From Prorocentrum cordatum (lineage: Eukaryota; Sar; Dinophyceae; Prorocentrales; Prorocentraceae), in NCBI GenBank assembly GCA_963575745.1, contig CAUYUJ010008602.1:132366-196365 (forward strand): a stretch of DNA of 64,000 nt, read 5' to 3'. The translations under genes and the position numbers were made by a program. Under the pieces are notes generated by a model, which worked only from the letters and a program-made list of their open reading frames with translations, did not search any database and had not been told where the DNA came from. Below are positions 42,125 to 54,469 of this stretch, piece by piece; position 1 is the first letter of the stretch, and each line of letters begins with the position of its first letter.

Positions 42125-43770
42125 ATGAGCTGCCTTCGGTGGAGCCGCGTATGGGGCCACGAAACGTGCGAGGGGCGCGCCGAAATTTGTGGCACGGGAC
42201 GCGTTCGGATGCAGCCACTGGGGCCTTCGGCGGATCTCCTCATGGGGCCGCGAAGCGTGCGAGGTGTGTGCTGACATGGGCGCGAGACGCACGTGGACGC
42301 AGCCATTGGGGTCTTCGGTGGGGCTCCCTATGGGGTCATGAACCGTGCGAGGGGTGTGCTGACATGGGCGCGGGACACATGTGGACGCAGCCATTGGGAT
42401 TTTCGGTGAGGCTCCCCATGGGGCCACGAACCGCGTGAGGGGTGTGCCGACGTGGGCGCGGGACGCATGTGGGCGCAGCCACTGGGGCCTTCGGTGGAAT
42501 ATTCCTTTGGGGCCACGAAGTTTGTGAGGGCTGTGCCGAAATGGGTGGCGCGGACGCGTGTGGACGCAGCCATTGGAGCCGTCGGTGGAGCTCCCTAGTT
42601 ATGGGGCTTCGAAACGTGTGACGGGTATGCCGAAATCGGCGCGGGACGACGCTTCCATTGGGGCCTTCGGTTGAGCTCCTTGTGGGGCCACGAAACGTGT
42701 GAGGGGTGTGCTGACATGGGTGCCGCAGACGCATGTGGGCACCGCCATTGGGGCCTTCGTTTGAGCTTCCCATGGGACCACGAGGCGTGTGAGGGGTGTG
42801 CAGAATTTTTTGTCGCGGACGCATGTGGGCACCGCCATTGGGGCTTTCGGTGGAGCTTCCTATGGGGCCACGAAGCTTGTGAGGGGTGTGCCGAAATGGG
42901 TGGCGCGGGCGCATGTGAGCACCGCCATTGGGGCTTTCAGTGGAACTACCTATGGGCACGGATCGTGTGAGGGGTGCGCCGACATGGGTAGCGCAAACGC
43001 ATGTGGGCACCGCCATTGGGGGCTTTCGGTGGAGCTACTTATGGGGCCACGAAGCGTGTGAGGGGTGCGCCGACATGGGTAGCGCAAACGCATGTGGGCA
43101 CCGCCATTGGGGCCTTCGGTGGAGCTACCTATGGGGCCACGACGCGTGTGAGGGGTGTGCCGGCATGGGTGGCGCGGACGCACGTGGGCAGTGCCATTGG
43201 GGCTTTGGGTGGAGCTCCGAACGGGGCCACGAAACATGTTAAGAGTGTGCCGACATGGGTGGCGCAGACGCATGTGGGCACCGCCACGAGGGCTTTCGGT
43301 GGAGCTCCCTTTGGCGCCACGAAGCCTGTGAGGGGTGAGCCGAAGTGGGCGTCGCGGACGCATGTCTTCCCTGCCATCGGGGTCTTCAGTGAGCTCTTTA
43401 TGGGGCCACGAAGCGTGTGAGTGTTGTGCCGACATGGGTGGCGCGGACGTGTGTGAGCATCGCCATTCGGGCCTTCGGTGTAGCTCCCCTTTATGGGGCA
43501 ACGAGAACGCGCGAGCGCATGTGGGCGCCGCCATTGGGGCCTTCGGTAGAGCTCATCATGGGGCCACGAGATCTGTGAGGGGTGCGCCGACATGGGTGGC
43601 GCGGGCGCATGCAGTGGGCACCGCCATTGGGGCCTTCGGTGGAGCTCCTCATGGGGCCACGAACCGTGTGAGGGGTGTGCTGACATGGGTGGCGCTGACG
43701 CAGCCACGAAGTTTGTGAAGGGTGTGCCGACACGGGTGGCGCGGCGCGGACGCACGTGGGCACCGCGGGA
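42125..43770 (+). repeat. 90-bp satellite array
   Basis: About 17-18 units of 90-91 bp (unit starts measured at 42965, 43056, 43146). Core: GTGTGAGGGGTGTGCCGACA, TGGGTGGCGCGGACGCATGT, GGGCACCGCCATTGGGGC, CTTCGGTGGAGCTCC, TATGGGGCCACGAAG. Because 90 is divisible by 3, frames stay open across many units on both strands and give 30-residue repeat proteins such as THVGTPLTRFVAP; no sign that these are used. Confidence 0.92.
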
Positions 43771-43980
43771 CGAGGGGGAGGAGGAAGGAGCGAACGCGGG
43801 GCGCTGTCTCTTGAAACCGAAGACCGAACACCACAGGATAGTCGCAGGCCGATGCTGCGCGAAGGCCGCCCCCAACGGTGCGTGTCGAGGTGCGGGTTGA
43901 GGGGCACGTTGAGTTGTGGAGGCATCCCATACGGTCGGACCGAGGCATAAGATCGAGGTCGGCTCGGGGAGGGTACCCTA

Positions 43981-44877
43981 ATGTTTTTCGTGCGTGTTGG
44001 GCATTATTGTGCAACCTTGGGAATGGTTCCTCGAGTGCTCTTCAGTTTGGCCGGCGGAGGATCCCATGTTCTTGAAGGAGTCGCTTCTGTCCTAAATCCG
44101 ACCGTACCGTTGCCCTTGCGGATGCTCGAGCGTGCGATCATGGCGCGCGCCCGCCTGCTGGCGCTGCCTGCGGACCACCCCGGCGCCCGCATGCTCTCCT
44201 TGGCGCGCTCCCTTTCGTGCACCGCCTGGGCGAGCGTCGTAGCGTGCCGCATGGCGGAGCAGACTCCGCCAATCCTGGACATTGACGTTCACCCCGCTTT
44301 CCGCCACCCGCTGCGCAACGCCCGCTGCTCGCTGGAGCTGCGCCGATTTGTACTGTGCAACTTTAAACTCCAAGTGGTCCGCCCGGCCCTGAGGGCGCGT
44401 GACTTGGCGGCGTTCCAGCGCGCCGCGTGCGCCCGCCTGCCCGCGCTCGGTGTGTCCTATGCCGTTCTTGTCCCTGAACCCCACCAGCTACCCGTGGGCA
44501 TGCTCGGTCTGGACTTTAGACCGCATACGTGGCGCGAGTTCCGCATGTGGGCCGTGGCACGCACGTCCGGGGCATGGCCCCTTCCTGTGCTTGGCGTGCC
44601 GTGCCTCCCTGTCACCTTGGCCCGCTGTGCTGCGTGCGGCGCCTTGCACGTGGATATAGCCCATACGCTCTGCGGGTGCCCCGAGCAGACTGTGCGGCGC
44701 GCGGAGTTGGAGACCCGCGCCCTGCTCCCGCCGCTGTCGCAGGCGGGCGTGTACCTGTACCAGCTCTTCCGCGACGGGCCGCCGCCCGAGCAGAGATGGC
44801 ACCACGTACTCTTCGTGGCGCGCGCCCTGCACGATTCGATCGGCCCGGACGCGTTCTGCCACAGGGAAGCCGCGTGA
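43981..44877 (+). pseudogene. C-terminal part of a LINE ORF2
   Basis: 298 open codons. The useful similarity begins about 44100 (LRMLERAIMARARLLALPAD) and runs through HPAFRHPLRNARCSLELRRF to a CCHC-type knuckle CAACGALHVDIAHTLCGC and the end region YLYQLFRDGPPPEQRWHH. This looks like the region after the RT in dinoflagellate LINEs. RT and endonuclease are absent, replaced by the 90-bp satellite. It could be the distal part of the element whose RT decays at 39993-41400. 44880-45353 to the right has no gene. Confidence 0.6.
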
Positions 44878-45353
44878 CGTACGGACGGGCCTCGGTCTGC
44901 GTGCCCGAGGGGCCCGGTGCAGCCGCCCAGCACCGCGCGTCTGGGGCAGCAGCCGCTCCATCCCCCTTGCCTGGCCACCCTATCGTGCCTCCCGCCCCCC
45001 CCTCCCCCTCCGCTGCTTCGCGTATCTTCCCTGCCGTTGCCCGTCCCCGAGCCGTCTGCGGCCGGGGGGGGGGCAGGGGCGCCGCCTCGTTCTTTTCCAA
45101 GGTGCGCACTAGGGAGGGGTAGCGCGGGCCACGGGGCCAGTGCGCCGTTGCCTGCTGCGGCTCCTGGGCTGACCCACGACGGAGGTGAAAGACCCTACCC
45201 GAGACGGGGCCAGCCCCGTGGCCCTTGCCCTGGGATCGCAGGGGCGGCTGCGACCTGAGCGGGCCGCGCGCGGGGGGGCGCTGGGGCGGCGCGCGACCGC
45301 GCGCGGCGCTCCGGACCCCGCCACTGCGGTATGAAATGAAACGAAATGAAAAT

Positions 45354-46832
45354 TCACTTGTGTGGGCCTCCTGGGAGGTCTTCGTCGCCACGGCCGCATT
45401 CGCATCGAAATTTTGGCCAGGACGCATCCTTAGGAACTCGACGAGCGTCGAGTGGCGGAATCACAGGGATCGACCTGGCTGGGAGGGGCCGCTGGGTGGA
45501 AGGGTCGATTCTTCTCTTGAGCAGCAAAGCATTCTTCGTGCCTGAGGTCGGGTGCTCCAGGCACCGCGTGCGGAGCGACAGAATCTGCCTCCGAGCAGAC
45601 CCTCCACAGGCAGAACACCATGTCACCCCGTCCTCCCACCCCCCGGCCCACCACAGACGATCAGTATGATGGGCCTGAGCGAGCCGAGGAGGCACGCCAG
45701 GGCAAAGGGAGCGACAAAGCCTAGCACGCGTGGCGCAATTGCGCCCACAATGAAGGCATCCCCAGCGGCCAGCTCTGAACTTCACCTGATGGCCCCTCGG
45801 GTCCGAAACGAATTCAAGCGGATCGAAGACGCGCCGGAGCCGGGGACGTTCGACGTCAGGGAATCCAGCGGCCGCTAGGTGGGATAGCACGCGGCCCGTA
45901 TAGTAGGCTACGAACCTCGCTGCCCACCATAGGAGAGGCCTCTGCTCTACGACTTTGGGGCTCGTGGGGTGCCCTTGAGCCCCGCGCTTGGCAAAGGTGT
46001 CGGCTAATTTGTTAGCCCTGAAATGTCGCCACACAACGCCCTGAGCCTGAGCCTCCCGCCAAGACGTGTGAAACGGAACCCAGACCAACTGGATGTTCTC
46101 ACGGCCGATGTCTTGGATCTTATCCCAGACACGGACCCAAGTCTCTGAATACGGGCGCGTCACTCTACAGCCGACCTCCGGGCCCGCAGCAACGCCATCC
46201 GCGACCGCCTTGCAGTCGGTGACAATGACAAGATCCCCGACGGAATGCTGCAAGCACATGTACATCACCCAAATTTCCGCAAGACCTATTTCCTGCAGGG
46301 CGGTAGGGAGAGTGCCGAACACCGCTCCTCTCGATTCACCGTGGTTGTCAACGGCAGCGCATGCCCACCCTGCACGGCTGGCGTGCGCAAATTCGGGATC
46401 AAAGCACGAGCCGTCGATGCCGACGAGACCTGAGAAGGCGCCTCCCTCCAGGGGCCCATCATTGCGGATCACACCGAGCTGCGATGGTGGCGGTTGCAGC
46501 CTCAGCAGCGACTCGGCGAGGCACCTGTACAACAAAGGATCATTGATCTGGCATCGACTCCCCTCGCAAGTGGCATCGTCAAGATCGAGCCCGTCTCGGA
46601 TCGATTTTGAAAAAGCACAGCAAAAGAGGCGATGGCCAGTGGTCCCTGGAGCATCCTGGCAAACAAGGCAGAGGGGCGAGGTGACCGAACGAGCCTCGAA
46701 CAACCTCTGCTGCGTCCAGAGACCCCTGGCGGCGTGAGTGGCCAACAACTGAGCCCCAGCCTTATGCCCTTCTCGGCGGAGCTGGGCCTGAGCCTTTCGG
46801 ATTGGATCCAAGAGCGGGGCACCTCCTAGCAT
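45354..46832 (-). pseudogene. 5'-truncated LINE: zinc knuckle, RNase H and C-terminal zinc fingers
   Basis: 492 open codons on the minus strand. In order: CLVCQDAPGTTGHRLFCC (55-72), RNase H with LVGIDGSC (D140), GLAEIWVMYM (E186), VIVTDCKAV (D206) and NKLADTFAKR (D278). Then CLHCGRNCATRARLC and WCSACGGSARRQIL zinc sites and the end LLLKRRIDPSTQRPL, which parallels the end of the complete LINE ORF2 (MLEQARRGLHPKTGEPL). Homologous sequence continues upstream to about 47040 in frame but is cut by a TGA just before the first Met. RT and endonuclease are missing, so this is a 5'-truncated copy; the RNase H catalytic set is still complete. Confidence 0.85.
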
Positions 46833-47497
46833 CTCTCACCCCTGAGAACCAGAGAGGCTGTTCAAAAGCGCTAGCTCTGTGCCGAGATCGACAAGCTTGC
46901 GAAGAGTGCTGGGATGGACCTCAGACAAATCCACAACCACCCCACTCCCCGTCAGCCACCGGTCGAAACGTTCAGCGGTCCATCCCAGCCTGGCGACGGC
47001 GCCCAGGACGGCCGAGCAGGGCCCGCGGGTTCGAAAATTAAAAACTGTCTGTGCGGTGATTTCCTCAGCCGCTGAAGAAGCTGCTGCGTTCAGGGTGCTC
47101 CAGGCTTCCCCTCAGGTGCACCTCGCGCGTGGGTTTTCAGGGCTGGGTTTCTTGCGAGGGTTTCTTGTGGCCGCGCCCGCACTGTACAGCAAGCACGGCA
47201 AATAAGAGATCAGCTTGCCAGCACGTGCCACGTGCCCCAAGGATGCATTATCCCCCGATGGCCTCAATCAAGGACCCACAGGAGTCGTGGGGCGCATCGG
47301 GGCCCTCAAATGTTGACGAAACATGTGCCCCAGGATTCCTCACAGCAACGCTTCTTATCTTTGTGCGCCTGCTGTGCCCTCCCAGCGCTTTCCTTTCCTT
47401 CCCATCCCTGACCGTCTTGCTTGCCCCCCCGATTTCTCCTCCCGCTCCTCCCCGCCCCTCATGCAGCTGGCGGCCACCATCCTCGCTCTTTGGCGCC

Positions 47498-47740
<243 letters not shown>

Positions 47741-48107
47741 CGGGAGGGGAGGGGAGGGCGGGAGGGAGGGAAGGATAAGCAGGAGAAGTAGGAGCAGAAG
47801 GAGGAGGAGAAGGAGGAGGAGGAGGAGGAGGAGGGAGGAGGAGGAGGAGGAGGAGGGAGGAGGGGAGGCATGAGGGGGAGCAGAGGGCGGCGGCGGCGGC
47901 GACGGAGGAGCAGCCCGGCTGCCGTGGGCGCCCGCTTCTCGCTCGCCCCCCCTGGCCCCTCTCCGAGGAGGTCCTGCACCAGAACGGCAAGTGCCCGATG
48001 CCGTGCCCCTGAGGGGCCGCCGCTGGCCTCCCCGCTCTCGCGCCGCTTCCCCGGGTCGAGACCCTCTGGGAATCGGCGGGCTTGGAAGATGTATCGGCCT
48101 GGGCTCT

Positions 48108-48312
48108 AGGCCTGCTGGATGGGGTCGGAGTGGACGGGGTCGAAGGAACGTGCCGCATCGGCGATGCATCGGCGGTGCGGCTCGATGTGGGGCCCAATTT
48201 TCTGCACGCCGAGGTCGCCGATGCATCGCCGAAGCCGCCAGTCCATCGCCGATGTATCGGCGATGCGGCGAGATCCGCCGACCCCATCTGCGCGGACCCC
48301 ATCCAGGAGGTT
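48108..48312. mobile_element. inverted-repeat family D, copy 3
   Basis: GGCCTGCTGGATGGGGTCGG on the left, CGGACCCCATCCAGGAGG on the right, with GGCGATGCATCGG words inside. Confidence 0.8.
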
Positions 48313-48419
48313 CTTCATCGGGCGCCGCTGCCGTCTCAGAGCGTTCCGGAACGCTTCGAGAGCTTTCCGTTCGGAGCTCAAGAGGGTCGATGCAAAAGTG
48401 GGTCAGCCAGGGCGCCAGA

Positions 48420-48545
48420 TCTTGCAGGATCCTGCAGGGCCAGGGATGCATTGACCTGGGCTTGGGCGCAGGATCCTGCAGGATCTTGCCGGATCCTGCA
48501 AGGCCTCACTGACCCGGGTTTGCATTGACCCGGGTCTGAGTCAGA
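48420..48545. repeat. clustered GCAGGATCCTGCA palindromes
   Basis: GCAGGATCCTGCAGG occurs twice and GCCGGATCCTGCAAGG once within 90 bp, between paired TGACC(C)GGG words. Confidence 0.7.
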
Positions 48546-48644
48546 AGATCCCCGATCCGTAACGTCCTGGAGCGGATTCATCTCGATTCGAGGCTTGCCT
48601 GAGGTGGAGGGTTTCTCCGAAGGGCTTAGGCGACCCTTCCTCCT

Positions 48645-48870
48645 CCCTCCTCCTCCTCCTCCTCCTCCTCCTCCTCCTCCTCCTCCTACTCCTCCTCCCT
48701 CCTCCTCCTCTTCCTCCTCCTCCTCCTCCTCCTCTCTCCTCCTCCTCCTCCCCCCCCCTCCTCCACTTCCTTCTTCTCCTCCTCCTCCTCCTCCTCCTCC
48801 TCCTCCTCCTCCTCCTCCTCCTCCTCCTCCTCCTCCTCCTCCTCCTCCTCCTCCTCCTCCTCCTCCTCCT
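48645..48870. repeat. (TCC)n microsatellite
   Basis: About 225 bp of TCC with minor interruptions. 48871-49210 to the right has no recognised gene. Confidence 0.95.
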
Positions 48871-49214
48871 CGGGCCGCCTACGGCCCCGGGGGAAACCGT
48901 GCAGCCTGCATGGGGCCACCCGCCGCGACCTCGGCCCCTCCGAGGGCCCGGAGCGCTCGCCGAGGGCCCCCCTCGTCGCCTGGCAGCGCTCGGACGTATG
49001 CATTTCTCCTTCGGGGAGGACCATCGAGGAGCATCCTTGATCACTTGGCGAAAAAAACACGCACGAAACCGAAAGAAACACAGGAAATGGACGTCCGAGC
49101 GATGTCCGCCGGGGCCGCGGCCAGCGCCCGCCCCGAGCGCCAGACCCAGAGCTCCTCGAGTCGGCGACCCCCCTCCCCAGGGACGACGCGCGCGCTCCGA
49201 GAAGCCAGACCCCC

Positions 49215-49395
49215 TCGCGTCGTGAACAAAATCACGGCGAGAGGTTTTTCTCTACTTTCGGCCTCTGGGGGCCCTTACCGGGCCTCGGGGCCTTCGAAAA
49301 ACGACTCAGGATGAAAAACCGGTCCCAGGGAATAGGTTCAGACCTTCGGCGGTCGACGTTGTAAAAAAATCACGACGTCGGGGGTCTGGGAATCT
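49215..49395 (+). repeat. dispersed repeat family C, copy
   Basis: TTTCGGCCTCTGGGGGCCC, GGGCCTCGGGGCC, GACTCAGGATGAAAAACCGG, GGCGGTCGACGTTGTAAAAA and ATCACGACGTCGGGGGTCTG in order. The best-preserved copy. Confidence 0.8.
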
Positions 49396-49784
49396 CATTC
49401 CCCAATCAGTGTTTGCATCGAAGGTGTCCCAGCGGAAATGGATAGATTTGGCGAAGGTGTCCCGTCGATGTTGGTGGCCGGCCGGGTTCCCGGGTTCCTG
49501 GGTTCCTGGGTTCCCAGGTTCTGGTGGTTGGTTCTTGGCCGATTTCGGTGGGTTCCGGGTTCCCGGATTCCCGGTCGATCTCCTTGTCGATCAAACCATC
49601 CATTGATTGGGGTATTTTCTCTGGTGTGATAATGTAATGCGTCGTGGCGGGCTCTTTCTGGCCACACCGCCCGGGAAACGGCATGATACAAGATGGGTAT
49701 GCTAGAGGTTCGGGTCAGACGCGCGCAACCCTGAAGGACAGATAGTATTAGTATGTCTATGTGCGTCCCATCGAGTCTTGGGGG

Positions 49785-49972
49785 AAAAATGAACGAAACG
49801 CAATCACGACGGGGGGGGGGGATTTGGGCCGTTTTCAGCTTGCGGGGGCCCTTACTGGGCCTCGGGGCCGGTAAAAGACGGCTGGGAAGGAAAAGCCGAT
49901 CCTGGGGAAGTGGCCCAGGCCTCTGGGGGTCGACGTTGTGGACGAAGTCGTCACGTCGGGGGTCTGCGTGGA
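49785..49972 (+). repeat. dispersed repeat family C, copy
   Basis: TGCGGGGGCCCTTACTGGGC, GGGCCGGTAAAAGACG, GATCCTGGGGAAGTGG, GTCGACGTTGTGGACG and GTCACGTCGGGGGTCTG. Between the two copies, 49480-49560 is a run of GGGTTCCYGG words. Confidence 0.8.
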
Positions 49973-50062
49973 GGAGGGAAAGGTGCCGGATGCCGCCCAG
50001 CCCCACCCCGCCCCCGTTAGCTTTCGGCTGGCAGTGAAACTCGTCCTTTCCTCCTCGTCGGG

Positions 50063-50223
50063 GGTGGACAGACCTCCTACCCTGACACGTCGATTAGCGA
50101 ATTGGCCGTCTTCGGTTCGCGAGAGGGCGTCGCGGCCGTCATTTCTGCGGGTCCAGGTCCGTCGGTTTCGGTCCTAGGCCGTTTTAACTAAAGGGCGGTT
50201 TACGAAAGGGAGGTCTGTCCACC
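50063..50223. mobile_element. inverted-repeat family E (MITE-like), copy 2
   Basis: Perfect 15-bp terminal inverted repeats, GGTGGACAGACCTCC and GGAGGTCTGTCCACC, around a 130-bp centre shared with 20570-20735. No clear target duplication. 50224-50690 to the right is GC-rich without a recognised gene. Confidence 0.85.
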
Positions 50224-50700
50224 GCCGACCTCGTCCTCCCCCTCGTCCTCCCCCTCGCCCTGCCCCTCGTCCTCCCACGCAGCGGAAATCTCCTGCTCGG
50301 GGCCCCGCCGCCCGCTGCGCGGCCCCCCCTGCGGCCCCGCCCCTGCGCCGGGCCGGTCGCGGCCCCAGCCCGCCGCCGCCCGCCGCTGCCGCTCGCCGCC
50401 GCGAGGGTAAGGGAAGAAGCTCGAGAACAAACAGCGAGGGTGGCACAAGAAGCAAAACAAGAGAGCGAGGGCACAAGGCACCCGAGGGCATGAAGTAGCA
50501 GCACCTCGTGTTTCTTGTTGCGCCCTCGGTTTTTGTTTGTTTGTATGCCCTCGGGCTGCTTGTCATACCCTGCCTGTCGCCGCCGCTGCTGCCGGCCGCC
50601 GCCGCCGCCGTCTGCCGCCGACGTCTCTGGAGGGATCCCGGCGTCGCAGGTCTTCAGAGCGGGCGATGTCGCCCACTTTCGGGCCCTGGGGCCCTCATTC

Positions 50701-50899
50701 TAGGCCTCCTAGATATGGGGTCGGAGTAGATGGGGTCGGAGGATCGCGCCGCATCGCCGATACATCAGCGATGCATCAGCGATGCGGCTCGATGTGGGGC
50801 CAAATTTTCTCCACGCCGACGTCGCCGATGCATCGCCGACTTCGCCGATGCTGCGAGATCTTCCGACACCATCTACTCGGACCCCATCTAGGAGGCCTC
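50701..50899. mobile_element. inverted-repeat family D, copy 4 (best preserved)
   Basis: Arms AGGCCTCCTAGATATGGGGT/CGGAGTAGATGGGGTCGG mirrored by CATCTACTCGGACCCCATCT/AGGAGGCCT. Between them are GCATCGCCGAT, CAGCGATGC and GATGTGGGGCCAAATTTTC. 50900-51330 to the right has no recognised gene. Confidence 0.85.
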
Positions 50900-51333
50900 T
50901 ACTCACGGATCGATCTGGCTCGTCAACATGCGGCAGACGATGCGGTCGAGCCAAACCGTGTTTTGGCGACCGTTTTCGTTCTCGCTTCGTTTCGCAGCCA
51001 GGGCGGGCCCAGGACAGAAGGAAGGAAGACCGAAGACAGAGCGGAAGCGAGGAAAGCACTGTCAAGCTCGAGGCCTATGCAGCAGGGCTCCGGGGCTCTG
51101 GTCGTGGTGCTTCGTGTTTCGCCACGAGTGGTTCCGCAGCGTCGGATCTTGGGGTCCGTCGCCGCCGCCGCCGGGCTTTGCCGGCGTGGCCGTCGCCGTT
51201 CGCTCGGGCCGAGCGGCGGCACCGTTTTTCGCCGCCGCCGCCGTCCTCGGGGCGCATCGGGGCCCCCGTGCCGCCCAGCCTGTTGCCCGTCGTCCCCCAC
51301 CCGCCGCCGTCGCTGGCGAGCAAGCCTTAAGGC

Positions 51334-51482
51334 GGGCATGCCCCTCTGCAGGAAAAATGTTCCTGACTTGTGAGAAATGGTCTGGTGACGATTTTTCGTG
51401 CTCCTTTGACTATGTTCGATCATTGCTTGACTGAGTGTCCTAGTTCTTCCGACATCCGCGGGTAGGAGGACATGCCCGACCT
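51334..51482. mobile_element. inverted-repeat family H, copy 1
   Basis: GCGGGCATGCCCCTCTGCAGG on the left, TAGGAGGACATGCCCGACC on the right, and GAAATGGTCTGGTGACGATT inside; matches 59079-59231. Confidence 0.75.
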
Positions 51483-51719
51483 AAATCAGGCCCCACGGTC
51501 TGAGGGCCTGTTTAGGGCCTCGAGGCGCGAGTCTTGATTCCACCCCGCCCGAGAGGCCGGAGTGAAGGGGGGGCGCGCTGGGATCGAAGAGGTCCACCCC
51601 GCCAGGACGTCTCGGGGGGCATGCTGCTGGCTCCGTTCTGGGGCCTCTGGGGGCCTCTTCGAGCCTCTGAAGACCTCTGAGGTCACCCGGTCAAAATCTT
51701 GGGGCCTGGGATCGGCGTC

Positions 51720-51910
51720 ACAGTCGCCGCCGCCGTCGCCGTCGCCAGCATCGCCGCCATAGTCTTCGCAGCCGCCGCCACCGCCGCCAGTCGCCGCTGA
51801 CGCTCGCGACCCTCGATCGAGGTCCGAGGACCCAGGTTTCGGAATGCTTGCTGGCCTGGTATCGCAGTCGTCGTCGCCGCCGTCGTCGTCGTCGTTGCCA
51901 CCGCCGTCCG
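51720..51910. repeat. (CGC/CGT)n triplet cluster
   Basis: Impure GCCGTCGCC and GTCGTCGCC triplets. Confidence 0.85.
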
Positions 51911-51999
51911 TCGCCTTCCGAGGTTCAAGGATCGATCTTTGGTCTTCTGTTGGCGTAGCCCGAACTCGTTTTTCGCGATATCAGCTGACTTCTTGACTG

Positions 52000-52620
52000 A
52001 CTGAACTGGTCGCACTCGTTAGCAGGCCGTTTGATTTTCGGTTGCCGAGTCGGCAACTTATGCCGCGCAAGCAATACTAAGCCGTTTTCTTCATGGTTGG
52101 CAGCAGGGCGCGCAACCCATCGAGCAAACAATAGCAGGCCGCTTATATTCGGCAGAGAGCACAACCCATGGCGCAATCAATAGCGGGACGTCTCATTTAC
52201 CAAAGTCGGTCGTTCAACCCATGGCGCAGCCAATAGCAGGCCGTTGTGTGTTCGGCACGCGAGTGCACAGCATATGGCGAAACCAGCAGCAGGTCGTTGG
52301 CCTTCGGCAAAGTGCGCAAGCTCCGGCGCAAACAATACCAGGCCGTCTTATTTTCGGCAGCCGAGTGCCCAACCCATGGCGCAACCAACAGCAGGCCATT
52401 GTTTTTCAGCAAACAAGTGCGCTGTACATCGCGCACGTGAGACCGTCCCGTCTTTTTTTTTCGGCTGCCGAGTGCGCAATATATAGCGCAGCCAGTAGCA
52501 GGCTGTTTTACGTCTTATCGGCGTCCGAGTGCGCAACCCATGGCGCAACACATAGCAAGCCAATATCACGTTCGGTTGCGGACTGCATGGCGAAACCAAC
52601 AGCAAGCCGTGTTGTTCCCA
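52000..52620 (-). repeat. minisatellite, unit about 52 bp, first part
   Basis: CCCATGGCGCAACCAATAGC, AGGCCGTTTT and TTCGGCAGCCGAGTGCGCAA recur at 50-57 bp spacing (TTCGGC at 52251, 52303, 52353, 52460). It resumes at 54470-54700 after the 90-bp array. Confidence 0.85.
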
Positions 52621-52759
52621 ACCAGCCTGTAGTGTTGGGCCAAAAGTGTCGGGTCTTCGTTTTGAAGAGACAGCGCCCCGCGTCTCTCCCACCTCCTCCT
52701 CCCGCTCCTCCTCCTCCCTCCGCCGATCCCTGCCTCTGCCCTCAGCACCAGTCAACCAC

Positions 52760-53175
52760 GGCCGCACACCCCTCACAACTTTCGTGGCTCCATAGGGAGC
52801 TCCGCCGAAGGCCCTAGCGGCTGCGCTCGCATGCGCCCGCAGCACGCATTACGGCACACCCCTCACATGTTTCGTGGCCGCATATAGAGAGCTCCACCGA
52901 AGGCCCGAGTGGCTTCGCTCGCATGCGCCCGCCCCGCCCATTTCGGCACACTCCTCGCACGTGCCAGGGCCCCGTAGGGAGCTCCGCCGCAGGCCTCAGT
53001 GGCTGCGCTCGCATGCGCCCGCGACGCCCATTTCGGCACACCCCTCCCACGGTTCGAGGCCCCACAGGGAGCTCCACCGGAGACCCCAGTGGCTGCGCTC
53101 GCATGCGCCCGCCGCGCCCATGCCGGCACACTCCTCATACGCTTCGTGGCCCCATAGGGAGCACCACCTAGGCCC
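52760..53175 (-). repeat. 90-bp satellite array, opposite orientation, part 1
   Basis: About 4-5 units: TCGCATGCGCCCGCCGCGCC, CATTTCGGCACACCCCTC, GCACGTTTCGTGGCCCCATA, GGGAGCTCCACCGAAGGCCC. It is the reverse complement of the family at 42125-43770. Confidence 0.9.
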
Positions 53176-53294
53176 AATTTTTCTGCTGCATGTTTCAAGC
53201 CTGATCGATATGTGATGGCCTCGGGGCCCGAAGCCGAGCGAAAGAACTGCGCTGTGACCAAACATGCGACGCCATGGTCTCAGGGTCCCTCTCC

Positions 53295-53367
53295 CCTTCC
53301 TCCTCCTCCTCCTCCTCCTCCTCCTCCTCCTCCTTCTTCTTCTCCTCCTCCTCCTTCTTCTCCTCCT
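53295..53367. repeat. (TCC)n microsatellite
   Basis: Short polypyrimidine run between two blocks of the satellite. Confidence 0.9.
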
Positions 53368-53589
53368 CCTTCCCAGACATGCAGCTCGAAGACCCATAGG
53401 CCCCGATGAGGTCCGTGACCAGATCCTCGCGCTTCAGCGCAACAAAGCCATGCCCGCCCAGGAGCCCGCAGCCCCCATTTTGGGGGTGGCGCAGCCCCCT
53501 TCGCTTCAAAGATCGCGCCCGCATCAGCGCCTCCGGTGAGGCGGTCGAGGCCGCGATCGAGAGCCTTCGCGCTGACCTTGTGAGCGGGG

Positions 53590-54425
53590 CGATTATAGGG
53601 CACTCCACCGCAGGCCGCAGTGGCTGCGCTCGCATGCGCCAGCCGATAGGACGATTCACCGAAGGCTCCAGAGGCTGCGCTCGCGTGCGCCCGCCACGCC
53701 CATTTCGGGCCACCCCTCGCACGCTTCGCGGCCGCATCGGGAGCTCCACCGAAGGCCCCAGTGGCTGCGCTCGCATGCGCCCGCCGCGCCCATGTCGGCA
53801 CACCCCTCGCACGTTTCGTGGCCCCACAAGGAGCACCGCCGATGGCCTTAGTGGCTGCGCATGCATGCCCCGCCTACATTTCGGCACACCCCTCGCACGT
53901 TCCGTGGCCCCACAAGAAGCACCACCGAAGGTCCCAGTGGTTGCGCTCGCATGCGCCCGCCGCATCCAGTTCGGCACTCCCCTCGCACATTTCGTGGCCC
54001 CATCGTGAGCTCCACCGAAGGCCCCAGTGGAGGTGTTCGCATGCGCCCGCCCCGCCCATTTTGGCACACCCCTCGCACGTTTCGTGGCCCAATCGGGAAT
54101 GGTGGCTGCGTTTGCATGCGTCCGCCCCCATCGTTTTCGGCGCACCATTCATATTTCTTCGTTGCCTCATAGGGAACGCCACTGAAGGCTCCAGTGGCGG
54201 TGTTCGCACGCGTCCGCCCCGCCCATTTCGGTACACCCTTACACGCGTCGCGGCCCCATAGGGCGCTCCCTCGAAGGCCCCAGTGTCGGTGTTCGCATGC
54301 GTCCGCCACACCTTTGTGGCCCCATAGGGGAACTCCACCGAAGATCCCAGTGGCTGCGTCGGCATGCGCTCACCGCACCCACTTCGGTACATTCCTCACA
54401 CACTTCGTGGCCTCATAAGAAGTTC
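53590..54425 (-). repeat. 90-bp satellite array, opposite orientation, part 2
   Basis: About nine units of the same 90-bp sequence. 53370-53590 between the parts is unrelated GC-rich sequence. Confidence 0.9.
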
Positions 54426-54469
54426 CACCGATCACAGCATTCACTATTGCGTTACTCACAGCTGCATAT

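Noticed and set aside
42336-43534. Repeat proteins encoded by the 90-bp arrays
   Set aside because: Unit length divisible by 3 keeps several frames open at once on both strands; none is favoured by composition or start context.
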